The notes under the pieces: generated by a model
Database searches by the model: none
The model's input: only the letters and a program-made list of their open reading frames with translations
What the model was told of the DNA's origin: nothing
Program-made: the position numbers and the translations under genes
DNA from: Gallalistipes aquisgranensis
GTDB lineage: Bacteria > Bacteroidota > Bacteroidia > Bacteroidales > Rikenellaceae
Direction of reading: 5' to 3'
NCBI RefSeq assembly: GCF_014982715.1
Contig: NZ_JADCJY010000002.1
Location: 372,001-436,000, forward strand
Length of the DNA: 64,000 bases
Shown here: positions 44,471 to 53,282 of the stretch, in pieces
Numbering within the stretch: the stretch's first letter is position 1
Layout of the letters: the number at the start of each line of letters is the position of its first letter

Positions 44471-46384
44471 TCAGTCTCTTTTTTCTGCGGGATCGAATCC
44501 CCTGTTATTCTCCATGCGGACTCCCTCCCGGCTGAAAGGGTCCGTATATATGCCCCGTTCGTGGCACGGTTTCCGGTTTTCCAGCCGGTTTCCGGTCAGT
44601 TCCACCTCTTTCGAGCGGAGAATGAACACGTTGCCCATTCCCCGGTAGTTTTTCTGGACGGTCGGCCGGGTGTTGGAGTCCAGGAAGAGATTGTTCCGCA
44701 CGGTCACGTTCTCCGCCGAGAAGAGGGCGAAGGCCGCGCAGGCGGAGTTTTCCACCCGGTTCTCCTCGATCAGGATGTCCCGCACCACGGGTTCCTCCAC
44801 CGGCAGGTAGTTGGAGGGTGCCCGGTCGTAGCCCGCCCCTACGAAGAGCGAAGCCGGGTCGCGCTGGGCGGTGTTGTTGTCCGTCAGGATGTTGCCCCGG
44901 ATGATGACGTTCGAAACGGGGTTCCCGATGAACCAGCGGTCCCACCGCAGCACCGTGTTGACCACCAGCGGAGGATAGGCGAAGTTGGTGAAACGGTTGT
45001 TCTCCACCAGGCCGTTCGAGAGTCCCAGGTAGAGCGCATGGCAGAGCCCGCCCCGGAAAACGTTGCCGCGGATCACGTAGTTGCCCGTGAACATATCCTC
45101 GTTCCAGAGCTTGTCGTCCTCCCTCAGGTCGGCAGGCAGCGGGTCGCGGAAACGGATCTTCACCCGGTGGGCGTTGGCGCTCTTGTGCACGTTGAACTCG
45201 TATGCGTATTCGGCGATTTCGGAGCTCCAGCCCCGGGGCCGGAACTGGGCGTCGCGCAGCTGCATCCGGGCTCCCCGGTAGAGCAGGTCCTTGCTCGACC
45301 ACTGTTGCAGGTAGTTGGCGTACACCGTGCGGTCGTCTATGCGGGTGAGCCCGCCGCCCAGATAGTGGTTCGACAGATGGAGGTTGTCGTCCCCGATCCC
45401 TTCCACATGGCAGTTTTCGAGCCGGAAATGTCCCCTGACCTGGTGGATCTCCATGCCTCCGTAGGTGGAGAGCACCCGGTCGGCGCCCGGTCGGGGTTCG
45501 ATCCGCGAGCCGACGATCTGGAAATAGTCCGTGGCCAGCGAATTGACCGCGATGTAGGGTGCGCTGTAAATGGTGATGCCGTCGAAGGTCAGATGCCGGC
45601 AGTCGTGCACGCCGATGGCCGACGGCCAGCCGTGTTCCGGTTTGAACGAGAGCTGTATCTGCTGCCCGACCTTCACGCGCTCCATGTCGTGAGACTCCTT
45701 GTACCGCACCGAAATCCGGTCGGGTGCGGTCTTCGTGCGGGAGAGAATCCGGTCGGGTGCGGGGAACGTATATCCCTCGTTCCGGCTGCGGTTGCCGATG
45801 GCGGGATTCCATTCGCGGTTCACGCCGAACAGGAGCGGTTCGGCGTCGGGAATCGCACCGTGGACCCTTTCCAGGATCACTTCGGCCTTTTCCCGGTTCA
45901 CTTCCGCCACGCGGGCGATGGCGAACAGCGGGAAATCGGCCCAGTCCCAGTCGAGCGTCACGCCCGAGAGCCTCACGCGGCGGCACCGCTGGAAAAAGAT
46001 GTAGTTTTCGTGTTTGCCTGCGGCGTGCCGGCCGAAGACCAGTTCCGCCCCGTCGCCTTCGACCGAGAGGTCTTCCAGGTCGGTGAAGAGCAGGTCGGAG
46101 GGACGTTCCGCTCCGATGCGGTAAACGCCCCGGGGAATCTCCAGTACGGAGGCTTTCGTCCGCCGCACTTTCTCCAGGGCCCGGTCGAACGCTTCGGCGT
46201 TCTGCCGGGGCGAGGCGTCGGGCGAGGCTCCGAATTCGGCGACCGACACTTTCCGACCGTTCTGCCGGGGCAGCTCCACTTCGAAAGGGGCTGACCCCGT
46301 GACCCGCTGCGGTTGTGCGGCCGGGCCTGTCTGGCAGAGCGAGACGGCCAGCGGCAGAATCCACCATCTGATGCGGTTTTTCAT
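44471..46384 (-). CDS. Secreted right-handed parallel beta-helix protein, GH110-like
   Basis: A 637-residue protein with a signal peptide (about 1-23) and a pectate-lyase-type beta-helix. It starts with VAEFGASPDASPRQNAEAFD, followed by stacked repeats (VRLSGVTLDWDW; LTFDGITIYSAPYIAVNSLA; FRLENCHVEGIGDDNLHLSN; VIIRGNILTDNN). The order 'IEPRPGADRVLST', 'CHVEGIGDDNLH' resembles GH110 alpha-galactosidases, whose catalytic acids lie in a comparable Asp-Asp turn. I hold that assignment at moderate confidence, and a lyase or epimerase is possible. It is in the polysaccharide locus 6 bp upstream of the GH3 gene. Confidence 0.65.
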   Translation of the reverse strand: MKNRIRWWILPLAVSLCQTGPAAQPQRVTGSAPFEVELPRQNGRKVSVAEFGASPDASPRQNAEAFDRALEKVRRTKASVLEIPRGVYRIGAERPSDLLFTDLEDLSVEGDGAELVFGRHAAGKHENYIFFQRCRRVRLSGVTLDWDWADFPLFAIARVAEVNREKAEVILERVHGAIPDAEPLLFGVNREWNPAIGNRSRNEGYTFPAPDRILSRTKTAPDRISVRYKESHDMERVKVGQQIQLSFKPEHGWPSAIGVHDCRHLTFDGITIYSAPYIAVNSLATDYFQIVGSRIEPRPGADRVLSTYGGMEIHQVRGHFRLENCHVEGIGDDNLHLSNHYLGGGLTRIDDRTVYANYLQQWSSKDLLYRGARMQLRDAQFRPRGWSSEIAEYAYEFNVHKSANAHRVKIRFRDPLPADLREDDKLWNEDMFTGNYVIRGNVFRGGLCHALYLGLSNGLVENNRFTNFAYPPLVVNTVLRWDRWFIGNPVSNVIIRGNILTDNNTAQRDPASLFVGAGYDRAPSNYLPVEEPVVRDILIEENRVENSACAAFALFSAENVTVRNNLFLDSNTRPTVQKNYRGMGNVFILRSKEVELTGNRLENRKPCHERGIYTDPFSREGVRMENNRGFDPAEKRD

Positions 46385-46387
46385 CGG

Positions 46388-47332
46388 CTATTCGATTATA
46401 TCCAGTTTAAAAATAGTATTTGCTTTCCAAATCTCGCCTTTTTTCGCAGCGTATTGTCGGCAGAAGTCGAAATAGAGTTTGTTGTAGTTCGGCGAATACA
46501 TGCTGCAGAAGAAGCGGCGTCCCGGCAGTTCGGGTTCGTAGCGGACCGTCACTTCGGCCGTCACACCGCTCTCCCGTCCCCATATCTTCACGTGTTCCAC
46601 GCCGTCGCCGCCCACCTTGAGGTTGCGGTCGGTGCGGCTTACGTCGTACTCTTCCGGGTCTCCCTCCATCGAGAGCCGGTCGGTGATCTGCCGTCCGTTC
46701 CGCTGGCTGCGCACGACGGGCAGCATCGTCAGGTAGGCGTTTTCCACCCGGGCATCCTCGAGCCATTCGATCTCCTGCTGCAGTTCGATTCCTGCCGGAA
46801 TGAACCGGTAGCGTTTCAGATGGTTCGCCACGGGCCGGCCGGTTCCGTAAAGGTACAGGACGGAACGTTGTTCGAAGCAGAGTTCCGCTCCGTTCAGTTT
46901 TTCGTTCCGGGTCAGGTCGATGTCCCTGCCGTCCAGCCGGGCTTCCACGCCCGTGAAGAGTTCGTAGCCGTGGAATCCGCCCATGAAATCGGCCATCCTG
47001 CGGCCCTCTTCGGAGAGCATGACCGCACACTCCCACTCTCCGGGCCGGACGATCTCCTCCCCGAGCCGGTCGGCGAAACCGGAGTCGCCGCGCCTCTCCA
47101 CGTCGAATACCCGGGTCAGACGCCAGAGGTCCATCCGTTTGGACGAGTCCGTCATGCGGCGCAGGCAGATCCGCAGGTAGCGGTCGCCCGGAGCGGTGCA
47201 TTTCAGGTAGAGGTCTATCTGCCGTCCGGCCGTGGTCGATATGAAAATGCCCGGAGCCGGCTCCTCCGCCCGGCAGAGCGGAATGGCGATCAGGCCCAGG
47301 ACGGCCAGTATCGGGATAAGGGCGGCTTTCAT
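46388..47332 (-). CDS. Secreted protein of unknown function, tandem paralogue B
   Basis: A 314-residue protein with a signal peptide (MKAALIPILAVLGLIAIPLCRA). The start at 47332 is chosen over an in-frame ATG at 47371 because the signal then begins at the N-terminus. The mature part is beta-rich, with the block RRGDSGFADRLGEEIVRPGE, FHGYELFTG, an HLKRYRFIPAGIELQQEIEW segment that recalls sugar-mutarotase-like sandwiches, and C-terminal CSMYSPNYNKLYFDFC. I recognise no catalytic motif. It is about two-thirds identical to its upstream neighbour, with two almost identical DNA tracts. A carbohydrate-binding or epimerase role is inferred from context only. Confidence 0.6.
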   Translation of the reverse strand: MKAALIPILAVLGLIAIPLCRAEEPAPGIFISTTAGRQIDLYLKCTAPGDRYLRICLRRMTDSSKRMDLWRLTRVFDVERRGDSGFADRLGEEIVRPGEWECAVMLSEEGRRMADFMGGFHGYELFTGVEARLDGRDIDLTRNEKLNGAELCFEQRSVLYLYGTGRPVANHLKRYRFIPAGIELQQEIEWLEDARVENAYLTMLPVVRSQRNGRQITDRLSMEGDPEEYDVSRTDRNLKVGGDGVEHVKIWGRESGVTAEVTVRYEPELPGRRFFCSMYSPNYNKLYFDFCRQYAAKKGEIWKANTIFKLDIIE

Positions 47333-47372
47333 GATCCGGTATCGGTTCCGGAAATTGCGTTCTGTCTCCATG

Positions 47373-48344
47373 TTATCGGATTATGTCGAGGATATAGGTG
47401 GTGCGTATCTTCCATTTCTCCCCCTTCTTCACGTCGCGGGGGGAGCAGAAGTCGAAATAGAGTTTGTTGTAGTTCGGCGAATACATGCTGCAGAAAAAGC
47501 GGCGTCCCGGCAGCTCGGGTTCGTAGCGGACCGTCACTTCGGCCGTCACACCGCTCTCCCGTCCCCATATCTTCACGCGTTCCACGCCGTCGCCGCCCAC
47601 CTTGAGATTGCGGTCGGTGCGGCTTACGTCGTACTCTTCCGGGTCTCCTTCCATCGAGAGCCGGTCGGTGATCTGCCGTCCGTTCCGCTGGCTGCGCACG
47701 ATGGGCAGCATAGGCATGCGGGCGGTCTCCACCCGGGTGTCTGCGAGCCATTCGATCCGCTGGAGGAGTTCGATCCCTTTCGCGATGATGCGGTAGCGCT
47801 TCAGGTGTTTCGCCCGGGGCCGGTCGGTCCCGTGGAGATACATCACCGATCGCTGTTCGAAGAGCAGCACCCGGCCGATGCACCGATCGCTGCGGGAGAG
47901 GTCGAGCCGCTTTCCGTCCACCTCGGCCTTCACTTCCGTGAGAAGTTCGTAGCCGTGGAATCCGCCCATGTCGTCCTCCGTCCTGCGACCCTCCTCGGAG
48001 AGCCGGATCGCACACTCCCACTCTCCGGGCCGGACGATCTCCTCCCCGAGCCGGTCGGCGAAACCGGAGTCGCCGCGCCTCTCCACGTCGAACGCCCGGG
48101 TCAGACGCCAGAGGTCCGTCCGTTTGGCCGGATCGGTCATGTGTTGCAGGGAGACCTGCACGAAGCGGTCGCCGGAGACGGAACAGGGCAGGCAGAAGTC
48201 GATCTTCCGGTCCGCCGTCGTGGAGACGTGCAGTTCCGGAAGCGGCTCCGCCCGGCAGGGGCCGGCGAGCAGGAGGCCCGCCGCGGCCAGTACCGGAGGG
48301 AGAGCCGCTCCCGAAGCCGCACGGCATATCCGTTTAATCCACAT
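47373..48344 (-). CDS. Secreted protein of unknown function, tandem paralogue A
   Basis: A 323-residue paralogue of the gene that follows it. It has a signal peptide (about 1-32, ending AGLLLAGPCRA), the same RRGDSGFADRLGEEIVRPGE block, FHGYELLTEVKAEVDGKRLD, HLKRYRIIAKGIELLQRIEW, DRLSMEGDPEEYDVSRTDRN and the identical C-terminal SMYSPNYNKLYFDFC. The ATG overlaps the end of susD by 11 bp, so it belongs to the susCD transcript. No enzyme family is recognised. The pair's conservation of the middle and C-terminal blocks suggests that those contain the functional surface. Confidence 0.6.
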   Translation of the reverse strand: MWIKRICRAASGAALPPVLAAAGLLLAGPCRAEPLPELHVSTTADRKIDFCLPCSVSGDRFVQVSLQHMTDPAKRTDLWRLTRAFDVERRGDSGFADRLGEEIVRPGEWECAIRLSEEGRRTEDDMGGFHGYELLTEVKAEVDGKRLDLSRSDRCIGRVLLFEQRSVMYLHGTDRPRAKHLKRYRIIAKGIELLQRIEWLADTRVETARMPMLPIVRSQRNGRQITDRLSMEGDPEEYDVSRTDRNLKVGGDGVERVKIWGRESGVTAEVTVRYEPELPGRRFFCSMYSPNYNKLYFDFCSPRDVKKGEKWKIRTTYILDIIR

Positions 48345-50031
48345 AGATCGGATTCTGTTCGAGGTTGGTGTTCAGGTCGATTTCCAGCTGCGGAATCGGC
48401 AGCCAGATTTTGTACTCCCGCCAGTTGTCCTTGAGCGTTCCCACGCCCAGCACCAGGTTGTTGGTCCCTTCGGCGGGCAGGTCCTGGATGTATTCGGTGA
48501 TCTTCCCGAAACGGATCAGGTCCACCTTGCGTTTGGATTCGAAGCAGAGTTCCCGGGCACGTTCCTCGAGCAGCTCTTCGATGAAGTCCTCGCGGAAATA
48601 GGTCGTGGTCAGATTCTCCAGTGTTCCGTCGGAGGCGACCACGCGGCTGCGCACCTTCTCCAGCTGTTCGCGGGCACCGCTTTCGTCGTTACAGAAGTAG
48701 AGCGCTTCGGCGTATTGCAGGTGGACGTCGGCCATGCGCATCAGCGGATGGTTCATTTCGCACTGGCGGATTCCCAGCACCGTGCGTCCCTTCGGGTCGG
48801 AAACCCGGAACTTGCCTGTCGCCCAGAGCGTGTAGGACATGCCCGAAGCGGCACCCGACGAAGGATCGGGCAGGTAGTATTTCACGCCGTTGACCGTCTC
48901 GAACGGCACGCCGGTGGACACGTTGTTGTACTTGCCGTTGGGGTTGTAGATGCCGGTGATGAAACGGTCGCGCCGCACGTCCTTGTCCGCGTAGGACTTG
49001 TAGAGCTTCATCGTCGGGAAAATCCGCTGGTAGCTGCCTCCGTAGTCGATGCCCGCCGGCGAGAGAATGTAGTAGATCGAGGCGGCTTTGCTGGTGTTGT
49101 TGGCGAATTCGGACTGGAAGAGACATTCGCGGTACTGGATGTCCTTGGACATTTCGTAGAACAGGTAGCGGTAGTCCTCGGCGGGAACCAGTTCGTAGCT
49201 GCTGTTTTCGATCACGTCGAAGAGGATGTCCCGTGCGTCGCGGCTCATCTGCTCCTCGTTCACCCACGAGAAGCTGTTGAGCGGGCAGAGTTTGACCAGT
49301 TTGGCGCCTACCCCGTAGCGTTTGCAGCTGGCCAGGTAGTTGTACACGCTGGCCAGATAGGCTCCGGCCGTCCATTTGTTGGCGCTCGAGCGGAACGTTC
49401 CGGTTTCGGTCAGGTTGTCGTAGGCGAACCGGAAGTCGGCGATGATGTGGCCGTAGACGGTTTCGAGATTGTCACGGGCCGCCTGCGGATCGGCTTCCGG
49501 CGTGTCGTAAAAAGGTACGCCGCCGAACATCTGGGCCAGGTGCAGATAGTAGAATGCGCGCATGAACCGCGTTTCCCCTTCGAACCGCAGTTTCTGTTCG
49601 GGTGTCAGTTCGCTGCCGTCGAGCGAGGCGAGCAGATAGTTGCAGCGGGAGACGCCGTTGAAGAAGGCGATCCAGAAGGCCCGTATTTCCGCCTGGTTGG
49701 TCTGGTAGGAGCCGCGGACCAGGTCGTAGTGGCTTCCCGATCCGACGCCGGCGATGGCGATGTCGCTGCATCCGTCGAGCATGTAGAAGAGTCCGTAATT
49801 GTAGGTTCCCAGCGCCACCTGCGCCGTGGTCACGCCGCTGGCGCCCCCGATCGAGGAGGCGTTGATCACGGCATAGCATCCGGTCAGGGCCTGTTCGAAG
49901 TCGGTCTCCGTTTTATAGAAGGTCTCCGGCGTGGAGGTGGAGTAGGGAAGCTGGGTCAGGAAGTCGTCCAGACACGATTGGAGTCCGGACACCGAAAGAA
50001 TCAGGGTGATGTATAAAACGATCTTTTTCAT
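48334..50031 (-). CDS. SusD/RagB-family surface glycan-binding lipoprotein
   Basis: A 565-residue SusD-type lipoprotein (LQSC, Cys20; acidic residues follow as CLDD, fitting surface export). It forms the lid over the SusC barrel. The family's TPR helices (AFWIAFFNGVSRCNYLLASL, RFMRAFYYLHLAQMFGGVP) and the C-terminal RARELCFESKRKVDLIRFGK and LPIPQLEIDLNTNLEQNPIY are present. The ATG at 50031 is chosen; an ATG at 50043 that overlaps the susC stop as TAATG is also in frame. It is immediately downstream of susC, as usual. Confidence 0.93.
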   Translation of the reverse strand: MKKIVLYITLILSVSGLQSCLDDFLTQLPYSTSTPETFYKTETDFEQALTGCYAVINASSIGGASGVTTAQVALGTYNYGLFYMLDGCSDIAIAGVGSGSHYDLVRGSYQTNQAEIRAFWIAFFNGVSRCNYLLASLDGSELTPEQKLRFEGETRFMRAFYYLHLAQMFGGVPFYDTPEADPQAARDNLETVYGHIIADFRFAYDNLTETGTFRSSANKWTAGAYLASVYNYLASCKRYGVGAKLVKLCPLNSFSWVNEEQMSRDARDILFDVIENSSYELVPAEDYRYLFYEMSKDIQYRECLFQSEFANNTSKAASIYYILSPAGIDYGGSYQRIFPTMKLYKSYADKDVRRDRFITGIYNPNGKYNNVSTGVPFETVNGVKYYLPDPSSGAASGMSYTLWATGKFRVSDPKGRTVLGIRQCEMNHPLMRMADVHLQYAEALYFCNDESGAREQLEKVRSRVVASDGTLENLTTTYFREDFIEELLEERARELCFESKRKVDLIRFGKITEYIQDLPAEGTNNLVLGVGTLKDNWREYKIWLPIPQLEIDLNTNLEQNPIYVD

Positions 50032-50042
50032 GGTTTCTGGCA

Positions 50043-53000
50043 TTAGAAGGTGAGGGTGAGTCCGATCATGTAGTTACGGGTGCGGGGATAGGCCGACTGG
50101 TCCATGCCGCGCAGGAACTTTTCGTAGGAGCGTACCTCCGGGTCCAGGCCCGAATAGTTGGTGAAGGTGTAGATGTTGTCGAGGATGGCGTAGATCTTCA
50201 GGCTTCCGATGCCGGTGCGGCCGAAATACTTGCGGCCGAAGGTGTACCCGATATTGATGTTCTTGATGCGCAGGTACGAACCGTCCTCCACGTAGTAGGA
50301 CGAGGTCTGCTGGTCCAGCTTGTTCATGATGCCCGGATAGGTGTCGGTGGGGTTTTCCGGCGACCAGCGGTTCTCCCACACTTTGGCCAGCATGTTGTTC
50401 GTGTAGTTGTTGGCGCCGCCCTCGATCATCCGGCGGAAGGCGTTCAGGATCTTTCCGCCGTACGAGCCGTCGAGGAAGAATCCCAGTTCGAAGTTCTTGT
50501 AGGTGAACTGGCTGCCGAATCCGAAGTTGAATTTGGGGTTGGTGTCGCCGATGACCTCCCGGTCGTTCGGGTCGATGGTGCCTTCACCCGTCAGGTCTTT
50601 GTACTTGCGGTCGCCCGGGGCCACCGTCACGCCCTTGTAGCTGACCACGCCCTCTTTCAGCGTGTAGTTATACCGGCTCATGTTCTCCGAGGTGATGGTC
50701 GAGGGGTCGATCTGGGCTCCGGTGGCCTTGTCCGTCCAGACGAAGTCGCCCACCTGGTAGTTGCCGTCGTAGCGGTATCCGTAGACCAGTCCGATCGGTT
50801 CGCCCACGATCACGCGGCCCACGTCGGTGAAAGCCCCGTAATTGAGCGACACGGGGAAGAACTGTTCGCCGCCCAGCGAAATCACCTGCGTCTTGTTGGT
50901 GTCGAAGTTGAGGGTGGTCGTCCACGTGAAGTTCTTGGTCACGATGTTTCGGGTGGTGAGCGTGAGCTCGAATCCCCGGTTGGTCATGCGGCCCATGTTG
51001 CGCCACTGGCGGGAGAAACCCGACTGGGCCGGCACGTTGGCGTTATAGAGCATGTCGCGCGTGTCTTTCAGGTAGATGTCGGCCACGAGCGAAATGCGGT
51101 TCTTGAGCAGGTCGAGGTCGAGTCCCAGGTCGTACTGGTAGGTGGTCTCCCATTTCAGGCCCGGATTGCCCGACGAAGCGGTGTAGAGGCCGAAATTGGC
51201 GGCTCCGTTCTCCCCGTAGTAGGTCGATCCGAGCACGGAGAGGTAGGAGTAGGCCGTGATGCGGTCGTTGCCGGTGACGCCGGCGCTGGCGCGGATCTTC
51301 AGGTTGTCGATCGCCCCGGCTCCCTTCATGAATCTCTCTTCGCTGACGCGCCAGGCGAGGGCCATCGAGGGAAAGTAGCCTACGCGGGCATCCTTGGCGA
51401 AGTTGGACGAGGCGTCCACGCGCAGGTTGGCCGTCACGTAGTATTTGCCCTTGTAGTCGTAGTTGATCCGTCCGAAGGCCGAGGCCCGGTTGGTCTGGGT
51501 GACGTTCGAGGAGGGTTTTTGGGGAATCTGTCCCTTGCCGATGTCGAATACGCCCGTCCGCTGGTCGTCGAACTGGTCGACCCGCATGCTCGACGACTCG
51601 TAGTGGTAGCCGTTGATTTCGGCGCCGAGCAGGGCGGTCAGGCGGTGCACCTTGTTGAAGCGTTTGGCGTAGTTGGCCGTGGCCGTGACGGTGTATCCGG
51701 TCGAGTTGATGTTCTGGATTCCGGCCCGTCCGCTGGTACTGTATCCCCAGCGGCTTTTCGAGGAGTAGAATTCGCTCATCTTCGAATAGGTGTTCGAAAG
51801 GGAGGCGTTGACCCGCAGGGTGAGGTCGCCGATCGGTCTGTACTGGATGTAGGCGTTGCCCAGCAGACGGTCGAACAGCGTGCGCTTGTAGGTTTCCGAA
51901 GAGGTCATCGAGCTGAGGGGCGTGTATCCGTTGGCGAATTCGCCCGCGATTTCGCCCGGGGTGTAGAGCGCCACGGGACGTTCCGTGTACATCAGCTGCA
52001 CGATGCCCGTGTATCCGCTGGTTCCCGAGGTTCCGCCGCTGCTGATGGCTCCCTGGGTGTCCACGCGTCCGTAGGTCATCGAGACGCCGGCGTTGACCTT
52101 CTTACCCAGCTCCTGGTCCAGCTTGAGCCGGGCCGAAAGACGGTCGAAGGTGTTGTCGTTGATCGTGGCCTTTTGGTCGAAATAGCCCAGGCTGGCGGAG
52201 ATGCGGGTCTTCTTGACCACGGAGTTGACCGACACGTCGTAGTTCTGCATGAATCCCGTGCGGGTCATCTCGTCCTGCCAGTTGTAGGTGCCGAGCCCCT
52301 CTTTGGCGACATCGCGCGGAACCAGCCCTTCGCCGTAGTCCTTGCCCCATACATCCATGTCGCTGCCGCCGCGGGCGAACTTGTAGTTCACGTAACCCTG
52401 ACCGTCGAGCATATCGTATGTCTTGGCGATGCGGTTGATGCCGAAATAGGTGTTGAACGAAACGTCGGTTTTCGAGGAACTCCCGCTCTTGGTGGTGACG
52501 ATGATGACGCCGTTGGCACCGCGGGCCCCATAGATGGCTGTGGCGGAGGCGTCTTTCAGAATGTCGATCGAGGCGATGTCGCTCGGATTGATCGAGGCGA
52601 GGGGATTGTAGGTGGTCTGTCCGCCCACGGACGAGTGAGCGAATTCGTTCGAGTTGATGTCGATCTGCATACCGTCGATCACGTAGAGCGGTGCCGTCCC
52701 GGCGTTGAGCGAGTTGGTGCCCCGGATGGTGATGTCCACCCCGGCTCCGGCCTCGCCCGACTGGGTGGTCACTTTCACCCCGGCCACCCGGCCCTGGAGA
52801 GCTCGGGTGAAGTCGACGGTTCCCGTTTTCATGATCTCCTCGGAGCGTACGGCCGCCACGGAACCGGTGAGGTCCTTGCGCCGCACTACGTCGTAGCCGA
52901 CCACGACCACTTCGTCCATCTCCGTAGCCGCCTCTTCGAGCACTACCTCGTAGCGGGTCCTGTCGGTCACGGCGATTTTCCGTGTCTGGTAGCCGATATA

Positions 53001-53258
53001 GCTGAACGACAGGCTGTCGCGCACTCTGGCCGTGATGTTGAACATGCCCTTCACGTCGGTGGTGGTGCCCTGCGAGGTGCCGACCACGACGATGGTTACG
53101 CCGGGCAGCGGGTTTTTCTGGTTGTCGGTCACCTGCCCCGTGATCCTCACCGTCTTGCCCTTGGCCTGTTGTGCCTCCGTGCGTGCAGGGAACAGAAGCG
53201 CCGACAGGCACATCAGCGTCAGGGAGAGACATATCTTTGCAAACGATCTGTTTTTCAT
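50043..53258 (-). CDS. SusC/RagA-family TonB-linked glycan importer
   Basis: A 1071-residue outer-membrane transporter. A signal peptide (about 1-29) is followed by a carboxypeptidase-like regulatory domain (about 35-112, TGQVTDNQKNPLPGVTIVVV), the TonB box MDEVVVVGYD, the plug (SVAAVRSEEIMKTGTVDFTR; RGTNSLNAGTAPLYVIDGM; SIDILKDASATAIYGARGAN) and a large barrel ending in RTRNYMIGLTLTF. No STN domain is visible, so no FecR-type anti-sigma control is expected, in keeping with the HTCS regulator nearby. It pairs with the SusD encoded next. Confidence 0.95.
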   Translation of the reverse strand: MKNRSFAKICLSLTLMCLSALLFPARTEAQQAKGKTVRITGQVTDNQKNPLPGVTIVVVGTSQGTTTDVKGMFNITARVRDSLSFSYIGYQTRKIAVTDRTRYEVVLEEAATEMDEVVVVGYDVVRRKDLTGSVAAVRSEEIMKTGTVDFTRALQGRVAGVKVTTQSGEAGAGVDITIRGTNSLNAGTAPLYVIDGMQIDINSNEFAHSSVGGQTTYNPLASINPSDIASIDILKDASATAIYGARGANGVIIVTTKSGSSSKTDVSFNTYFGINRIAKTYDMLDGQGYVNYKFARGGSDMDVWGKDYGEGLVPRDVAKEGLGTYNWQDEMTRTGFMQNYDVSVNSVVKKTRISASLGYFDQKATINDNTFDRLSARLKLDQELGKKVNAGVSMTYGRVDTQGAISSGGTSGTSGYTGIVQLMYTERPVALYTPGEIAGEFANGYTPLSSMTSSETYKRTLFDRLLGNAYIQYRPIGDLTLRVNASLSNTYSKMSEFYSSKSRWGYSTSGRAGIQNINSTGYTVTATANYAKRFNKVHRLTALLGAEINGYHYESSSMRVDQFDDQRTGVFDIGKGQIPQKPSSNVTQTNRASAFGRINYDYKGKYYVTANLRVDASSNFAKDARVGYFPSMALAWRVSEERFMKGAGAIDNLKIRASAGVTGNDRITAYSYLSVLGSTYYGENGAANFGLYTASSGNPGLKWETTYQYDLGLDLDLLKNRISLVADIYLKDTRDMLYNANVPAQSGFSRQWRNMGRMTNRGFELTLTTRNIVTKNFTWTTTLNFDTNKTQVISLGGEQFFPVSLNYGAFTDVGRVIVGEPIGLVYGYRYDGNYQVGDFVWTDKATGAQIDPSTITSENMSRYNYTLKEGVVSYKGVTVAPGDRKYKDLTGEGTIDPNDREVIGDTNPKFNFGFGSQFTYKNFELGFFLDGSYGGKILNAFRRMIEGGANNYTNNMLAKVWENRWSPENPTDTYPGIMNKLDQQTSSYYVEDGSYLRIKNINIGYTFGRKYFGRTGIGSLKIYAILDNIYTFTNYSGLDPEVRSYEKFLRGMDQSAYPRTRNYMIGLTLTF

Positions 53259-53282
53259 AAATATCGAAGTTTTTGGGTTGTT

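Noticed and set aside
41816-46294. A 1492-codon plus-strand open frame across the GH3 and beta-helix genes
   Set aside because: Antisense shadow of two genes with clear catalytic motifs and signal peptides; the translation has no domain character.
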